Assembly (NCBI RefSeq): GCF_010548305.1
Contig: NZ_JAAGLV010000006.1
Span: 248,001 to 312,000 of the forward strand
Direction: 5' to 3'
Origin: Streptomyces sp. SID13031
Lineage (GTDB): Bacteria; Actinomycetota; Actinomycetes; Propionibacteriales; Kribbellaceae
DNA: 64,000 bases
Made by a program: the position numbers and the translations under genes. Below are positions 16,048 through 24,419 of this stretch, in pieces. Each line of letters begins with the position of its first letter. Positions within the stretch are counted from its first letter, which is position 1. Under the pieces are notes generated by a model. The model was given only the letters and a program-made list of their open reading frames with translations, ran no database searches and was not told where the DNA came from.

Positions 16048-18069
16048 GTGGCTCAGCACTCCCCCAGACCGCGGGTGCTCGACGTTCTCGCTGCCGACCG
16101 GCCGTGGGAGGTACCGGACGAGTGGCTTGCCGGGGTTCGCGGGCGGCTGCGCGCGTGGGCCGACGATCCGCGGGCGTTGCGGCCGGGCGCCTTTCCGGAG
16201 TTCGTCGACGGGACGCCCGCCGCGGTGTGGTTGACCCACCAGGTCGCGCCGTTGCTGACCGGGTGGATTCCGGTGCTTCACGGCGAGTACGCCGATATCG
16301 CGGCCGTACTGACCCGGGATTTCCATCGGTCGCCGGTTCGCTTCGGCGGTGGCGGGCATCTGGTCCGGGTCGCGGAGACGGACTGGCCGCTGCAGGCGGT
16401 GTCCGGCGCGCGCGGGTTCAACGAAGAAGGCCGTCGGCAAGCGTTGCAGCTGTCTCGCGATGTGGTGAGCCTGTTCGTCGATGCTCCGCCGATGGCGGCT
16501 CGCGCGCAGGCGCTGACCACCGCGTTCGACCGGGTGCTGGGTGACCGGGAGGCCACCCGGATGCATGTCGCTGCCGACTACGAGACGATCGCCGAGTTCT
16601 GGCGGACCGCGGTACTCAGCGACGCGGAGCGCGCAGTACTGCCGGAGCTGGGTGGTTCGTCGGCGGCGTTGCGGTATTCGCTCGATGCGCTGCGGGATGC
16701 GCATGGCGAGCTGTCGGCGGTGGTTGCGGATGGTGATGCTCCCGACTTCGCACGGGTGCTGGCTCGGCTGATTCGGGCTAGTGGGCTTGGCGGTCAGCCT
16801 CCCGCGGTGGGGCAGATCCTTGGCGTTGCCGGGTGGGATGTCGAGAACGCGCTGGCTGAGCTCAGGGCCGGCTTCGATGTGCAGGGCTGGCTGGGGCGCA
16901 ATACCGAGTGGCTTGGGCGGGCCATCGCCGGGGACCAGCGGGTGCTGGCGCGGTCTTGGGTTGCCGCCGCGACTCGGGTGTCGGTCGAGCTGGCCGTAGT
17001 ACTCGAGAACGGGCCGTGGCCGGAGCCGGAGGTTCCTGACCTGGGGGCTTTCTTCGAGCTCCTCGATGGTGAACGCGCGGCGGTCGCTGTTGATCCGCTG
17101 CCAGTTGTCGCGCCTGTGGTTGTCGCTGAGCCTGTGGTTGCCGCTGAACCCACGCCGGTGGTCGACGTACCGGAGGTCGATGGGTCGGCGCTGGTGGTAC
17201 CGGAGCCGGTGGTCGATCGGAATGACGCGCTAGCCGAGTTGGAGGCGTTGGTCGGGCTGGAGTCGGTCAAGGAGTCGGTCCGGCGGATGGTGGCCGAGAT
17301 CAAGACCAACCAGCGCCGCAAGGAGTTCGGGCTGCCGACCCAGGAGCGCGCCCGGCACATGGTGTTCGTCGGCAAGCCCGGTACGGCCAAGACCACCATC
17401 GCGCGGTTGCTCGCCCGGATCTATCAGCAGCTGGGGGTGCTGAAGAAGGGGCATGTGGTCGAGGTCGACCGGTCCGACCTGGTCGGGTCCGGCGTCGGTA
17501 CCACCGCGCCGATGACGACCGCCAAGTTCCGCGAGGCGCTCGGCGGGGTGCTGTTCGTCGACGAGGCGTACACGCTGGTACCGGACAGCAACCCGGGCGA
17601 CTACGGGCTCGAAGCCGTCGCCACGCTGCTGAAGATGATGGAGGACAACCGCGACGAGTGCGTCGTGATCGTCGCCGGGTACCACCGGGAGATGCAGCGG
17701 TTCATGGACTCGAACCCGGGGCTCGCTTCACGGTTCCCGAAACTGCTGTCGTTCGCCGAGTACGACACCGACCAACTCGTCGCCATCTTCGAGCTCCAGG
17801 CCCGGCAGAAGGGGATGATCTACACCGACGAGGTGCTGGCCATGGTGCACCGGATCATCCCGGCCGCACCCCGCGGCCACAACTTCGGCAACGGCCGGTT
17901 CATCCGCAACGTCCTCGAGGAGTCCATCTCCAACCAGGCGAACCGACTCGCTCTGCGCGATCCCGACAGCCTGACGGAGCGCGACCTGCGCGAACTCCTC
18001 CCCGAGGACATCAAACCGGCCACCTCCATGCGCGCCGAGGACTACCTCCTCCAGCGGCCCGGCACCTGA
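16048..18069 (+). CDS. CbxX/CfxQ (EccA-like) AAA+ ATPase with long N-terminal domain
   Basis: The 673-residue protein has two parts. Residues 1-350 are a mostly helical domain I do not recognise, ending in a Val/Pro/Glu-rich linker (about 350-395). The C-terminal AAA+ module of the CbxX/CfxQ/SpoVK type has ELEALVGLESVKESV at about 405, P-loop GKPGTAKTT at about 442-450, Walker B GVLFVDEAYTL at about 502 and an arginine-finger region with SRFP. EccA proteins of type VII secretion share this layout, but no ESX genes are visible here. Start GTG 16048 has AAAGGA five bases upstream; the open frame extends into the preceding dead kinase but lacks family features. Confidence 0.85.
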   Translation: MAQHSPRPRVLDVLAADRPWEVPDEWLAGVRGRLRAWADDPRALRPGAFPEFVDGTPAAVWLTHQVAPLLTGWIPVLHGEYADIAAVLTRDFHRSPVRFGGGGHLVRVAETDWPLQAVSGARGFNEEGRRQALQLSRDVVSLFVDAPPMAARAQALTTAFDRVLGDREATRMHVAADYETIAEFWRTAVLSDAERAVLPELGGSSAALRYSLDALRDAHGELSAVVADGDAPDFARVLARLIRASGLGGQPPAVGQILGVAGWDVENALAELRAGFDVQGWLGRNTEWLGRAIAGDQRVLARSWVAAATRVSVELAVVLENGPWPEPEVPDLGAFFELLDGERAAVAVDPLPVVAPVVVAEPVVAAEPTPVVDVPEVDGSALVVPEPVVDRNDALAELEALVGLESVKESVRRMVAEIKTNQRRKEFGLPTQERARHMVFVGKPGTAKTTIARLLARIYQQLGVLKKGHVVEVDRSDLVGSGVGTTAPMTTAKFREALGGVLFVDEAYTLVPDSNPGDYGLEAVATLLKMMEDNRDECVVIVAGYHREMQRFMDSNPGLASRFPKLLSFAEYDTDQLVAIFELQARQKGMIYTDEVLAMVHRIIPAAPRGHNFGNGRFIRNVLEESISNQANRLALRDPDSLTERDLRELLPEDIKPATSMRAEDYLLQRPGT

Positions 18070-18076
18070 GGCCGTC

Positions 18077-18170
18077 CCGAACGACAGGACATAGTGCTGG
18101 TCGGCCCGATCTCCTGAGCGTGAACCAGCCGGCACCAGGGCCGCTTTGCGGACCATGTCCTGTCCTTCGG
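18077..18170. terminator. Long inverted repeat between convergent genes
   Basis: Arms 18077-18092 (CCGAACGACAGGACAT) and 18155-18170 pair with a single mismatch across a 62-base loop. It fills the 118-base gap between the AAA gene ending at 18069 and the convergent membrane-protein gene ending at 18188, so bidirectional termination is the simplest role. There is no T-run, and the large loop is atypical. Confidence 0.45.
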
Positions 18171-18187
18171 CACACAACCCCCTTCGC

Positions 18188-18847
18188 TCAGCCCGCATAG
18201 GCCTTCTGATAAAGGTCGCGGAGCTCAGGGCTGTCGGGACCGCTCTCGCCACAGATGCTGACCTGGGCGTTGGTGGCGGTGACGAGGTAGGTGCCGCCGA
18301 CCTTGAACTCGACGCCGAGGAGGGTGGTGACGGCGTCGGCGTCGGACTGGACCTCGACCGTCGTCGCGGTGCCGCCGCGGTACCAGTGGTCGACCTTCAG
18401 GGTGACCAGTTCGCCTTGGATCGCGGTGACGGTGCCTGCGAAGGCGGTCTGCAACCGGCGGAGGTCAGCCACCTCCACAGCCCTGCATTTGCCGGCGGCG
18501 CCATCTCCGACGGTCAGCTTGAGTGGCCGGTCGGTCGCCGGGCTCGGGGTCGTACTTGTGCTTGTGGTGGCTGTCGGTGCACCGGCTACCGGGTGGTTGT
18601 CGCCTTGGCCGGCGGTGAGGCCCCAGACAAGGCCGCCGGCCGCGAGCAGCACTCCGGCGGCGACAGCAGGCAGCCAACGGCGGCGGCTTCCGCGGGGGCT
18701 TCCGTCCGGCGTCTCGGGGGCGGGTCGGGCGTCGGTCTCGGTGCTCATGGTGGCCTCCAGGAGGCGGTCGATGTCGGGCTCGGGAGCGTTCGACAGCGGC
18801 GCCGGGTCGGCGGCCCTCAGCTGGGCCAGCAATTCGTCGTCGTTCAC
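18188..18847 (-). CDS. Membrane protein paired with an ECF sigma factor (putative anti-sigma-type partner)
   Basis: Of 219 residues, 1-50 are cytoplasmic, with the start NDDELLAQLRAADPAP typical of proteins encoded next to SigE/ECF41-like factors. One hydrophobic anchor (WLPAVAAGVLLAAGGLVWGL) lies at about 56-75. A Thr/Ser/Pro-rich linker leads to an outer domain of about 120 residues carrying three Cys. No HxxxCxxC zinc anti-sigma motif is visible, so an anti-sigma function is inferred only from coupling: its GTG start overlaps the sigma-factor stop (GTGA). The outer domain may sense envelope conditions or simply be a surface domain. Confidence 0.7.
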   Translation of the reverse strand: MNDDELLAQLRAADPAPLSNAPEPDIDRLLEATMSTETDARPAPETPDGSPRGSRRRWLPAVAAGVLLAAGGLVWGLTAGQGDNHPVAGAPTATTSTSTTPSPATDRPLKLTVGDGAAGKCRAVEVADLRRLQTAFAGTVTAIQGELVTLKVDHWYRGGTATTVEVQSDADAVTTLLGVEFKVGGTYLVTATNAQVSICGESGPDSPELRDLYQKAYAG

Positions 18848-19413
18848 AGCTCGCTCCCTTCTTTGCCCAGTTCCTGTCCGGCAGCGGTCTCGTTCTTTCG
18901 CCCGAGCAGAACGGCCAGCCGTTTCTTTGCCCGATGCAACCGAATGCTGACGGCGTTCGGCGTCAACCCGGTCACCTCCGCGATCCCCTTCGGCGCCAAC
19001 CCTTCCCAGGCCCACAACATCACCACTTCGCGATCCAGCTCCCCCAGGCTGCGCAAGGCGTCATACAGCTCGGAGTGGTCAATACTTGCTGCCGGCAACT
19101 CAACCGCGGTCCGGGTCAGCCTCTCCACGAGCCGCAGCCGACGCCCATCGGCCCGCCGGGCATTAGCCAGGCACCCCCGCGCAACCCCGTAACACCACGG
19201 CAGCACCTCATCCGGATCGACCGCAGTACCGTCTCCCAACCCCGGCACATCATCAATCCGCCGCCACAACACCACCATCGTCTCGGCCAGCACATCCTCA
19301 ACGGCATCCGCATCAGCCCGCCGCACCAGATACCGCTGCACCGGCCCCGCCACCACCCGGACCAACGCCTCGAAGCGAGCCTCGCGCACCCGCACATCCT
19401 CTCGCCCGACCAT
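18844..19413 (-). CDS. ECF-family RNA polymerase sigma factor
   Basis: The 189-residue protein shows sigma region 2 (ARFEALVRVVAGPVQRYLVRR, then DADAVEDVLAETMVVLWRR) and region 4 (LRSLGELDREVVMLWAWEGLAPKGIAEVTGLTPNAVSIRLHRAKKRL), the -35-binding helix-turn-helix. It should direct polymerase to a small regulon, normally including itself. ATG at 19413 with GGAG about ten bases upstream was preferred over a more distal in-frame start. The next gene overlaps it by 4 bases and encodes a single-pass membrane protein, the usual genetic sign of a sigma/anti-sigma pair. Confidence 0.92.
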   Translation of the reverse strand: MVGREDVRVREARFEALVRVVAGPVQRYLVRRADADAVEDVLAETMVVLWRRIDDVPGLGDGTAVDPDEVLPWCYGVARGCLANARRADGRRLRLVERLTRTAVELPAASIDHSELYDALRSLGELDREVVMLWAWEGLAPKGIAEVTGLTPNAVSIRLHRAKKRLAVLLGRKNETAAGQELGKEGSEL

Positions 19414-19476
19414 GAAAGTCACACTCCCACCTGTCCGGCACACCCCGAGTTCTTTCATCCCGCGCGGCGGAATTCC

Positions 19477-20097
19477 CTAGCGTCGGGTCAGCTGGACGTG
19501 GGTGACGGCTGGGGAGCTGAGGTGTTCGGTGATCCGGTACTGCGCCAAGGTGTCGCCCAGGTTGTCGAAGAGGCGGAGGCCGGCGCCGGCCAGGAGGGGG
19601 ACGATGGCCAGGTTGAGTTCGTCGATCAGGCCGGCGCGCAGGTACCGCTGAACTGTTGTGGGGCCGCCGCCGACGACTATGTCCTGGCCGGCTGCTGCCT
19701 CCAAGGCCTGCTGGTGGACCTTTTCGACCGGGTCGTCGGTGAAGTGGAAGGTGGTGCCGCCTTCCATCGGGAGGTCCGGGCGCAGGTGGTGGGTGTGGAC
19801 GAAGGTGTCGTGGTGGTACGGCGGATTGGGGCCCCACCAGCCCGTCCACGACTCGTCCTCCCACGGGCCGCGCTGCGGGCCGAACATGTTGCGGCCCATG
19901 ATCGTGGCGCCGATGTTGTCGTTCCAGCGCGCCGCCCGCTCGGCGTCGAGGCCGGTCGCGCCGTCCTCCATCGCGGCGAACATCCAGTCGTGCAGCCCTT
20001 CCATCCCGTCGCCGAACGGCGCGTCCAGCCGCTGGTTCAGCCCGGTCGCGAACCCGTCCAGCGTGATCGAGAAGTTGTGAACGCGTACCTTCGCCAT
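19477..20097 (-). CDS. Dihydrofolate-reductase-family protein (RibD C-terminal fold)
   Basis: Of 206 residues, the N-terminus VRVHNFSITLDGFATG and the later TIMGRNMFGPQRG and DIVVGGGPTTVQRYLRAGLIDEL are hallmarks of the RibD_C/DHFR-like reductase family. IVPLLAGAGLRLFD is the usual C-terminal strand. Most such actinobacterial proteins have no known substrate and are not the essential folate enzyme. ATG at 20097 is preceded by AGGAG; the upstream open frame lacks family features. It is divergent from a methyltransferase gene with 130 bases between. Confidence 0.9.
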   Translation of the reverse strand: MAKVRVHNFSITLDGFATGLNQRLDAPFGDGMEGLHDWMFAAMEDGATGLDAERAARWNDNIGATIMGRNMFGPQRGPWEDESWTGWWGPNPPYHHDTFVHTHHLRPDLPMEGGTTFHFTDDPVEKVHQQALEAAAGQDIVVGGGPTTVQRYLRAGLIDELNLAIVPLLAGAGLRLFDNLGDTLAQYRITEHLSSPAVTHVQLTRR

Positions 20098-20227
20098 GAC
20101 CTGTCTCCTGCCTCGTGTGATTGCCTTCACCACCCGGTCGGAACCGCCGAACCGGTTTTGACCTCGCCTGCCGAAGTACCGGAAAAGAAGTGGACAGGGG
20201 CGGGCCGGTTTCAGCAGGCTATCGGCG

Positions 20228-20968
20228 ATGACCAGTAGCGAAGTGTGGGACGAGGACACTGCGACGCAGTACGACGCGTCGTCCGCCGGGATGTTCAATC
20301 CGGAGGTGCTCGACCCGACCGTCGACTTCCTCGCGGGATTCGCCGGGTCGGGTGCGGCGCTGGAGTTCGCGATCGGTACTGGCCGCGTGGCCCTCCCGTT
20401 CGCGGCCCGCGGCGTCGCCGTGACCGGCATCGAACTGTCCGAGCCGATGGTGGCTCAACTGCGGCAGAAGGTCGACGAAGCGACGATGCCTGTGGTGGTG
20501 GGCGACATGGCCACCACGCGCGTTGCGGGCGAGTTCGACTTGGTCTATCTCGTCTTCAACAGCATCTCCAACCTCCGCACCCAGGCCGAGCAGGTCGAGT
20601 GCTTCCGCAACGCGTCCCGGCATCTCAAGCCTGGCGGGCGATTCGTGATCGAGCTGTGGGTCCCAGCCATCCGGCGGATGCCTCCCGGCCAGTCGGCTGT
20701 TCCAATGACCCTTGGCGACGACGGACATCTGATCTTCGACACATACGACCTGGCGACGCAGGCGTGCACGTCACACCACTACTCGCACAAGACCGACGGC
20801 ACCACCCGGTACGGCGCGGGCAACTTCCGCTACATCTGGCCGGCCGAGTGCGACCTGATGGCGCAACTCGCGGGGCTCGAGTTCGAGGCCCGGTACGCCG
20901 ACTGGAACCGCACCCCGTTCACCTCAGACAGCGAAAGCCACATCTCCGTCTGGCAAAAGCCGACGTAG
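20228..20968 (+). CDS. Class I SAM-dependent methyltransferase
   Basis: The 246-residue protein carries a degenerate SAM motif I (ALEFAIGTGRVALPFA at about 43-58), an acidic post-I residue (GIELSEPM) and the motif IV area FDLVYLVFNSISNL, followed by LKPGGRFVIELW. These place it among small-molecule methyltransferases of the Methyltransf_25 type. The substrate is unknown. The stop codon lies inside a 19-base tandem repeat, and the gene converges on a DUF3500 gene. Confidence 0.9.
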   Translation: MTSSEVWDEDTATQYDASSAGMFNPEVLDPTVDFLAGFAGSGAALEFAIGTGRVALPFAARGVAVTGIELSEPMVAQLRQKVDEATMPVVVGDMATTRVAGEFDLVYLVFNSISNLRTQAEQVECFRNASRHLKPGGRFVIELWVPAIRRMPPGQSAVPMTLGDDGHLIFDTYDLATQACTSHHYSHKTDGTTRYGAGNFRYIWPAECDLMAQLAGLEFEARYADWNRTPFTSDSESHISVWQKPT

Positions 20969-21013
20969 TACTCAGTGGCCGACGTAGTACTCAATGGCCG
21001 GCGTAGTGGGCGG
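20959..21013. repeat. 19-base tandem repeat between convergent genes
   Basis: GCCGACGTAGTACTCAGTG (20959-20977) is followed directly by a copy differing at one base (20978-20996) and then a third, diverged partial copy (20997 to about 21013). Stop codons of the methyltransferase (plus) and the DUF3500 gene (minus) fall within it. It probably arose by local slippage. Confidence 0.7.
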
Positions 21014-21947
21014 CGAGCATGTCGGTGGCCCAGTCGTTGCGGAGGTCTCGCCAGACTGAGTGGATGTGGTTGGCGTTGTCCTGGGTGTTGTCGTACTCCG
21101 CCAGGAAGGTCGGTCCGGCGATCGAGTAGTAGTGTCCGGCGCCCGGCTCGGTCGCGCCCGCCCAGGCGAACGTCAGTCGTTCGATGCCCTGCTCCGTGAT
21201 GTCCTGCCATGTCTGCAGACCGATCGGCCCCGAGGCGCGGCCGATGTACTGGCCGATCAGCAGGCTGAAGAGTTGCCGCTGCTCAGGGTTGAGTTCGCCG
21301 TACGGCAGCCCCCGCAGCAAAACCTTCGGGTCGGCGACAGGATCGAAGCGGGTGAGAATGTCATGCGGCGCCGTGTCGGAGACAACAGCAAGCTCCCGCT
21401 GCCCATCCTCCAGCGACTCCAAGAACGAGAACCCCAGATCCTGCTCGGCCGGCAGCGTCCGCAACCCCGCATGCGGCCCGGACAACACCGTCGCCGGCTC
21501 CGACCCGAAGAACTGCGGCGTGAACCCGATCGCACCCGACACGAACGTCACATGCAACGCCAGATGATGCCCATTGAGACGCCAAGCCCACGGCTCGAAG
21601 CCCGACGGATCGCCGAGCACCCGGAGGAAGTACCGCTGCTCAGAACCGACATCCACCGAAGAGCCCGGCTCGGCCTGCGGCAGCCCCCGCCGAATCGCTT
21701 CGGCGAACATCACCGATCGCGCATCCGCCAGCCCACGCTCGCTCAACGCGATCTCCAGCAGCCGCATCGCGAGCCGCCGCTGCTCGACCGACAACTCCCC
21801 CAGCGTCAGACCGGGACGGTCACCCGGCAGGTACGTCCATACCTGATGATCGGGCGTATCGAACGGTGCAACGATCTTCGCCCGCAGCTCAGGACTCAGG
21901 CTGCCCAGCAGTTCGACCGCCGCAACGCTGGACTGTTCTACAACCAT
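20991..21947 (-). CDS. DUF3500 family protein
   Basis: The 318-residue protein matches the DUF3500 pattern: WTYLPGDRPGLTLGELSVEQRRLAMRLL near the N-terminus, central WAWRLNGHHLALHVTF, then FTPQFFGSEPATV and PHDILTRFDP. The end FAWAGATEPGAGHYYSIAGPTFLAEYDNTQDNANHIHSVWRD is strongly conserved in the family. Function is unknown; the clustered His, Asn and Asp residues suggest metal or ligand binding. No signal peptide is visible. It overlaps the upstream phosphatase gene by 10 bases. Confidence 0.9.
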   Translation of the reverse strand: MVVEQSSVAAVELLGSLSPELRAKIVAPFDTPDHQVWTYLPGDRPGLTLGELSVEQRRLAMRLLEIALSERGLADARSVMFAEAIRRGLPQAEPGSSVDVGSEQRYFLRVLGDPSGFEPWAWRLNGHHLALHVTFVSGAIGFTPQFFGSEPATVLSGPHAGLRTLPAEQDLGFSFLESLEDGQRELAVVSDTAPHDILTRFDPVADPKVLLRGLPYGELNPEQRQLFSLLIGQYIGRASGPIGLQTWQDITEQGIERLTFAWAGATEPGAGHYYSIAGPTFLAEYDNTQDNANHIHSVWRDLRNDWATDMLAAHYAGH

Positions 21948-22618
21948 GCCGATCGCTCCCGTTCAGTCGGAGTGTGCGGAGTCCATTGCTCGAACGGACG
22001 ATCCAGCTTGTACCGGAAGTCCGGCTGCCGCAGCAGGATCCGTGTCTCGGCGTTGCCCGGGTTGCGGAGCGTCTCGAAGAACTTCACCGACCAGTGGAAC
22101 CAGCGCATGCAGAACAGCCGCATCGTCAGCCCGTGCGACACCAGCAGCACGTTCCGTGGCGAGTCCGGCGTCTCGAAGTCGCGATGCATCGTCTCCAGAA
22201 AACTCGACACCCGGTCGTACACGTCAGAACCCGATTCGCCATGCGTGAACCGGTAGAAGAAGTGCCCGTACGAATCCCGCAGCGCCTCCTGCCGGACGAT
22301 GTCCTCGGTGTCCTGGAAGTTCGCCCAGTCCTGCTCGCGCAGCCGCGGCTCCTCCCGGGCGACCCCGATCAGATCGTCCAGCCCGAGCGAGTCGAGTGTC
22401 TGCAAAGCTCGCAGGTACGGCGAGACGTAGACCCGCACCGGCTCGCCCTCGAACAGCTCGCCCAAACTCTTGCCCGCCGCCGCAGCCTGCTCGTGCCCGC
22501 GCGCGGTGAGCGGGACTGAGTGGTCGGGCACCGTCTCGTAGATCTGCTTGTCCATGTTCGCCATGGATTCCCCGTGCCGGATCAGCGCGATCCGCATCGG
22601 CCGCTGAGTCAGATGCAT
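21938..22618 (-). CDS. Histidine phosphatase family (phosphoglycerate-mutase-like) protein
   Basis: The RHG signature IALIRHGESMANMD lies at about residues 9-22, giving the phospho-histidine. VYVSPYLRALQT and LLVSHGLTMRLF carry the other active-site Arg and His. Length is 226 residues. It overlaps cobD upstream and DUF3500 downstream by 10 bases each, so the three are co-translated. In B12 pathways a member of this superfamily (CobC) removes the phosphate from alpha-ribazole phosphate, and the position beside cobD makes that tempting. However, the sequence looks like a general member, so no symbol is given. The ATG at 22618 was chosen because similarity starts there. Confidence 0.88.
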   Translation of the reverse strand: MHLTQRPMRIALIRHGESMANMDKQIYETVPDHSVPLTARGHEQAAAAGKSLGELFEGEPVRVYVSPYLRALQTLDSLGLDDLIGVAREEPRLREQDWANFQDTEDIVRQEALRDSYGHFFYRFTHGESGSDVYDRVSSFLETMHRDFETPDSPRNVLLVSHGLTMRLFCMRWFHWSVKFFETLRNPGNAETRILLRQPDFRYKLDRPFEQWTPHTPTERERSAWL

Positions 22619-23556
22619 GTCCGCTCCTTTCCTCCGGGAAACAGCTTCGGACGCAACGCCAGGATTGCCGCGACCGCGGCCGCCGCGTAGGAGACGCGCC
22701 GGGCGAGCGACGCCGTACGCCGGATGTCGCCCACCGCCGGCGGAAGCCCATCGCCGAGCGTCCCGCGATCCTCCACCTCGTCGCCATAGGTGTTCGTCCC
22801 GCCAAGCCGAACCCCGAGCGCCCCGGCGAAGGCCGCCTCTACCGGCCCCGCATTCGGGCTCGGATGCCGCGGCGCATCCCGCTGCCAGATCCGCCACGAC
22901 TCAGCGAACCGACCGGACACCACCCCAGTCAGTACTGCGCAAGCGCGCGCCGGCCCCAGGTTGACCAGATCGTCAAGCCGCGCCGAGGCCCACCCGAAGT
23001 TCCGGTACCGCGCGGACTGGTACCCGACCATCGCATCGAGTGTGTTCACCGCTCGATACCCGACCAGCCCGGGGATCCCGAGCAGCCCGCCCCAAACCAG
23101 CGGCGCCACGGTCGCATCCGACGTGTTCTCCGCCACCGACTCCACCGTTGCGCGAGCCAACTCGTCCGCCGAAAGGTCGGTCGCATCCCGGCTGCACAGA
23201 TAGCTCAACCGCCCCCGAGCAGCCTCGAGCTCCTTCGCCTCCAGGAACCCGGCCATCACCTCAGCCTCGCGCTCCAGACTCCGCCCGCCCAGTACCGCCC
23301 AGGTCGCGGCCGCCGTCAGCACCGTCTGCGCAACCGGCCGGCCGCGCGTCAGCCGCTCGGCGACCACGCCACCCGCCGTCACCGCCCCGACGAGCACCCC
23401 CGCGTACGCCGTACCGGCTGCTCGTGAATCGGAGTACAAGCTGGTCTCGAGCCGCCCGGCCACCTGCCCGAACCCGGCGACCGGATGGAACCGGCGTGGG
23501 TCGCCCAACCAGCGATCGGCGGCGAAGCCGAGGAGAAGACCTACTGCTCTGGACAC
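22609..23556 (-). CDS. cobD: Adenosylcobinamide-phosphate synthase (CobD/CbiB)
   Basis: CobD attaches aminopropanol (or its phosphate) to the adenosylcobyric acid side chain at the membrane. The 315-residue protein starts with the family signature LLLGFAADRWLGDPRRFHPVAGFG. It contains ESVAENTSDATVAPL, NTLDAMVGYQSARYRNFGWASARLDDLVN and DAPRHPSPNAGPVEAAFAGALGVRLGG, all diagnostic, with several hydrophobic segments. It is about 12 kb from the riboswitch-controlled cobalamin genes and has no obvious riboswitch of its own. It diverges from a serine hydrolase gene 50 bases away. Confidence 0.96.
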   Translation of the reverse strand: MSRAVGLLLGFAADRWLGDPRRFHPVAGFGQVAGRLETSLYSDSRAAGTAYAGVLVGAVTAGGVVAERLTRGRPVAQTVLTAAATWAVLGGRSLEREAEVMAGFLEAKELEAARGRLSYLCSRDATDLSADELARATVESVAENTSDATVAPLVWGGLLGIPGLVGYRAVNTLDAMVGYQSARYRNFGWASARLDDLVNLGPARACAVLTGVVSGRFAESWRIWQRDAPRHPSPNAGPVEAAFAGALGVRLGGTNTYGDEVEDRGTLGDGLPPAVGDIRRTASLARRVSYAAAAVAAILALRPKLFPGGKERTCI

Positions 23557-23606
23557 TCCGCGAAGTCTGCCAGGCCCGGCAAGTTCTATGTGGAAGGGTG
23601 ACGATC

Positions 23607-24419
23607 ATGGGAATTGCAGACCAACTGCGCGCGGTCGCCGGGCGCGGCGAGTTCGGTGTCTGGCTGGGGCGGCTCGACGGGATCGCGGTGTTCCGGCACG
23701 ACGCGGAGCGGACGCACTACGCCGCGAGCACGATGAAACTGCCGGTCGCGATCGCGATGAGGCGGAAGGTCGAGGCCGGCGAGCTCGCGCTCGACCAGCC
23801 GGTCACCGTGCACAACGACTTCGCCTCGGCGGCGGGCGGCCGGTTCGGCGTGAACCCGGCCGAGGATGAAGCCCCCGCGACCTGGACCACGATGGGCGAG
23901 CAGGTCACGCTCGACTGGCTGGCGACCGAGATGATCACGAACTCGAGCAATCTCGCCACCGACCTCGTCCTGGAACAGACCGGCGTGACCGCGGCGAACG
24001 CAGTACTGGCTGAGTACGGGTCCGGCGCCAGCGTGATCCGCCGCGGCATCGACGACGCGGCAGCGCAGGCCGCCGGGATCAGCAACCTGATGAGCCCGGC
24101 CGACCTCGCGGCCGTCTTGGTTGCGGTAGGCAACGACAAGAGCAGCGCGGGCGACTACGTCCGCGACCTGCTCGCGGGCAACACCTGGAACGGCGAGATC
24201 CCGGCACTGCTGCCCGAGGGCACCCGGGTCGAGCACAAGAACGGCTGGGACATCCGGATCCGGCACGACGGCGGCATCGTCCATCCCGACGACGCCGAGG
24301 CGTTCGTACTCGTGGTCTGTACGACCTCCGAGCTGCCCGACGCCGAGGCACAGAAGCTGATCGCCCAGATCGCCGCCGAAGTCTGGACCCATCGACACGA
24401 TCTGGAGGCGATCCGGTGA
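23607..24419 (+). CDS. Class A beta-lactamase-related serine hydrolase
   Basis: The 270-residue protein has the serine penicillin-recognising triads: STMK (SxxK, Ser41/Lys44), SSN (SxN, about 113-115) and KNG in VEHKNGWD (KTG box with Asn for Thr). No signal peptide is visible, so it should be cytoplasmic, unlike resistance beta-lactamases. Start ATG 23607 has GGAAGGG upstream. It is first in a tightly overlapped operon (4-base GTGA, then ATGA) with a dipeptide epimerase and a NlpC/P60 peptidase. This suggests hydrolysis of a peptidoglycan-derived peptide rather than drug resistance, which is inference from context. Confidence 0.86.
   Translation: MGIADQLRAVAGRGEFGVWLGRLDGIAVFRHDAERTHYAASTMKLPVAIAMRRKVEAGELALDQPVTVHNDFASAAGGRFGVNPAEDEAPATWTTMGEQVTLDWLATEMITNSSNLATDLVLEQTGVTAANAVLAEYGSGASVIRRGIDDAAAQAAGISNLMSPADLAAVLVAVGNDKSSAGDYVRDLLAGNTWNGEIPALLPEGTRVEHKNGWDIRIRHDGGIVHPDDAEAFVLVVCTTSELPDAEAQKLIAQIAAEVWTHRHDLEAIR

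Noticed and set aside
23607..24419. Antibiotic-resistance beta-lactamase
   Set aside because: No signal peptide, KNG instead of the usual K(T/S)G box, and co-translation with muropeptide enzymes point to a cytoplasmic peptide hydrolase.
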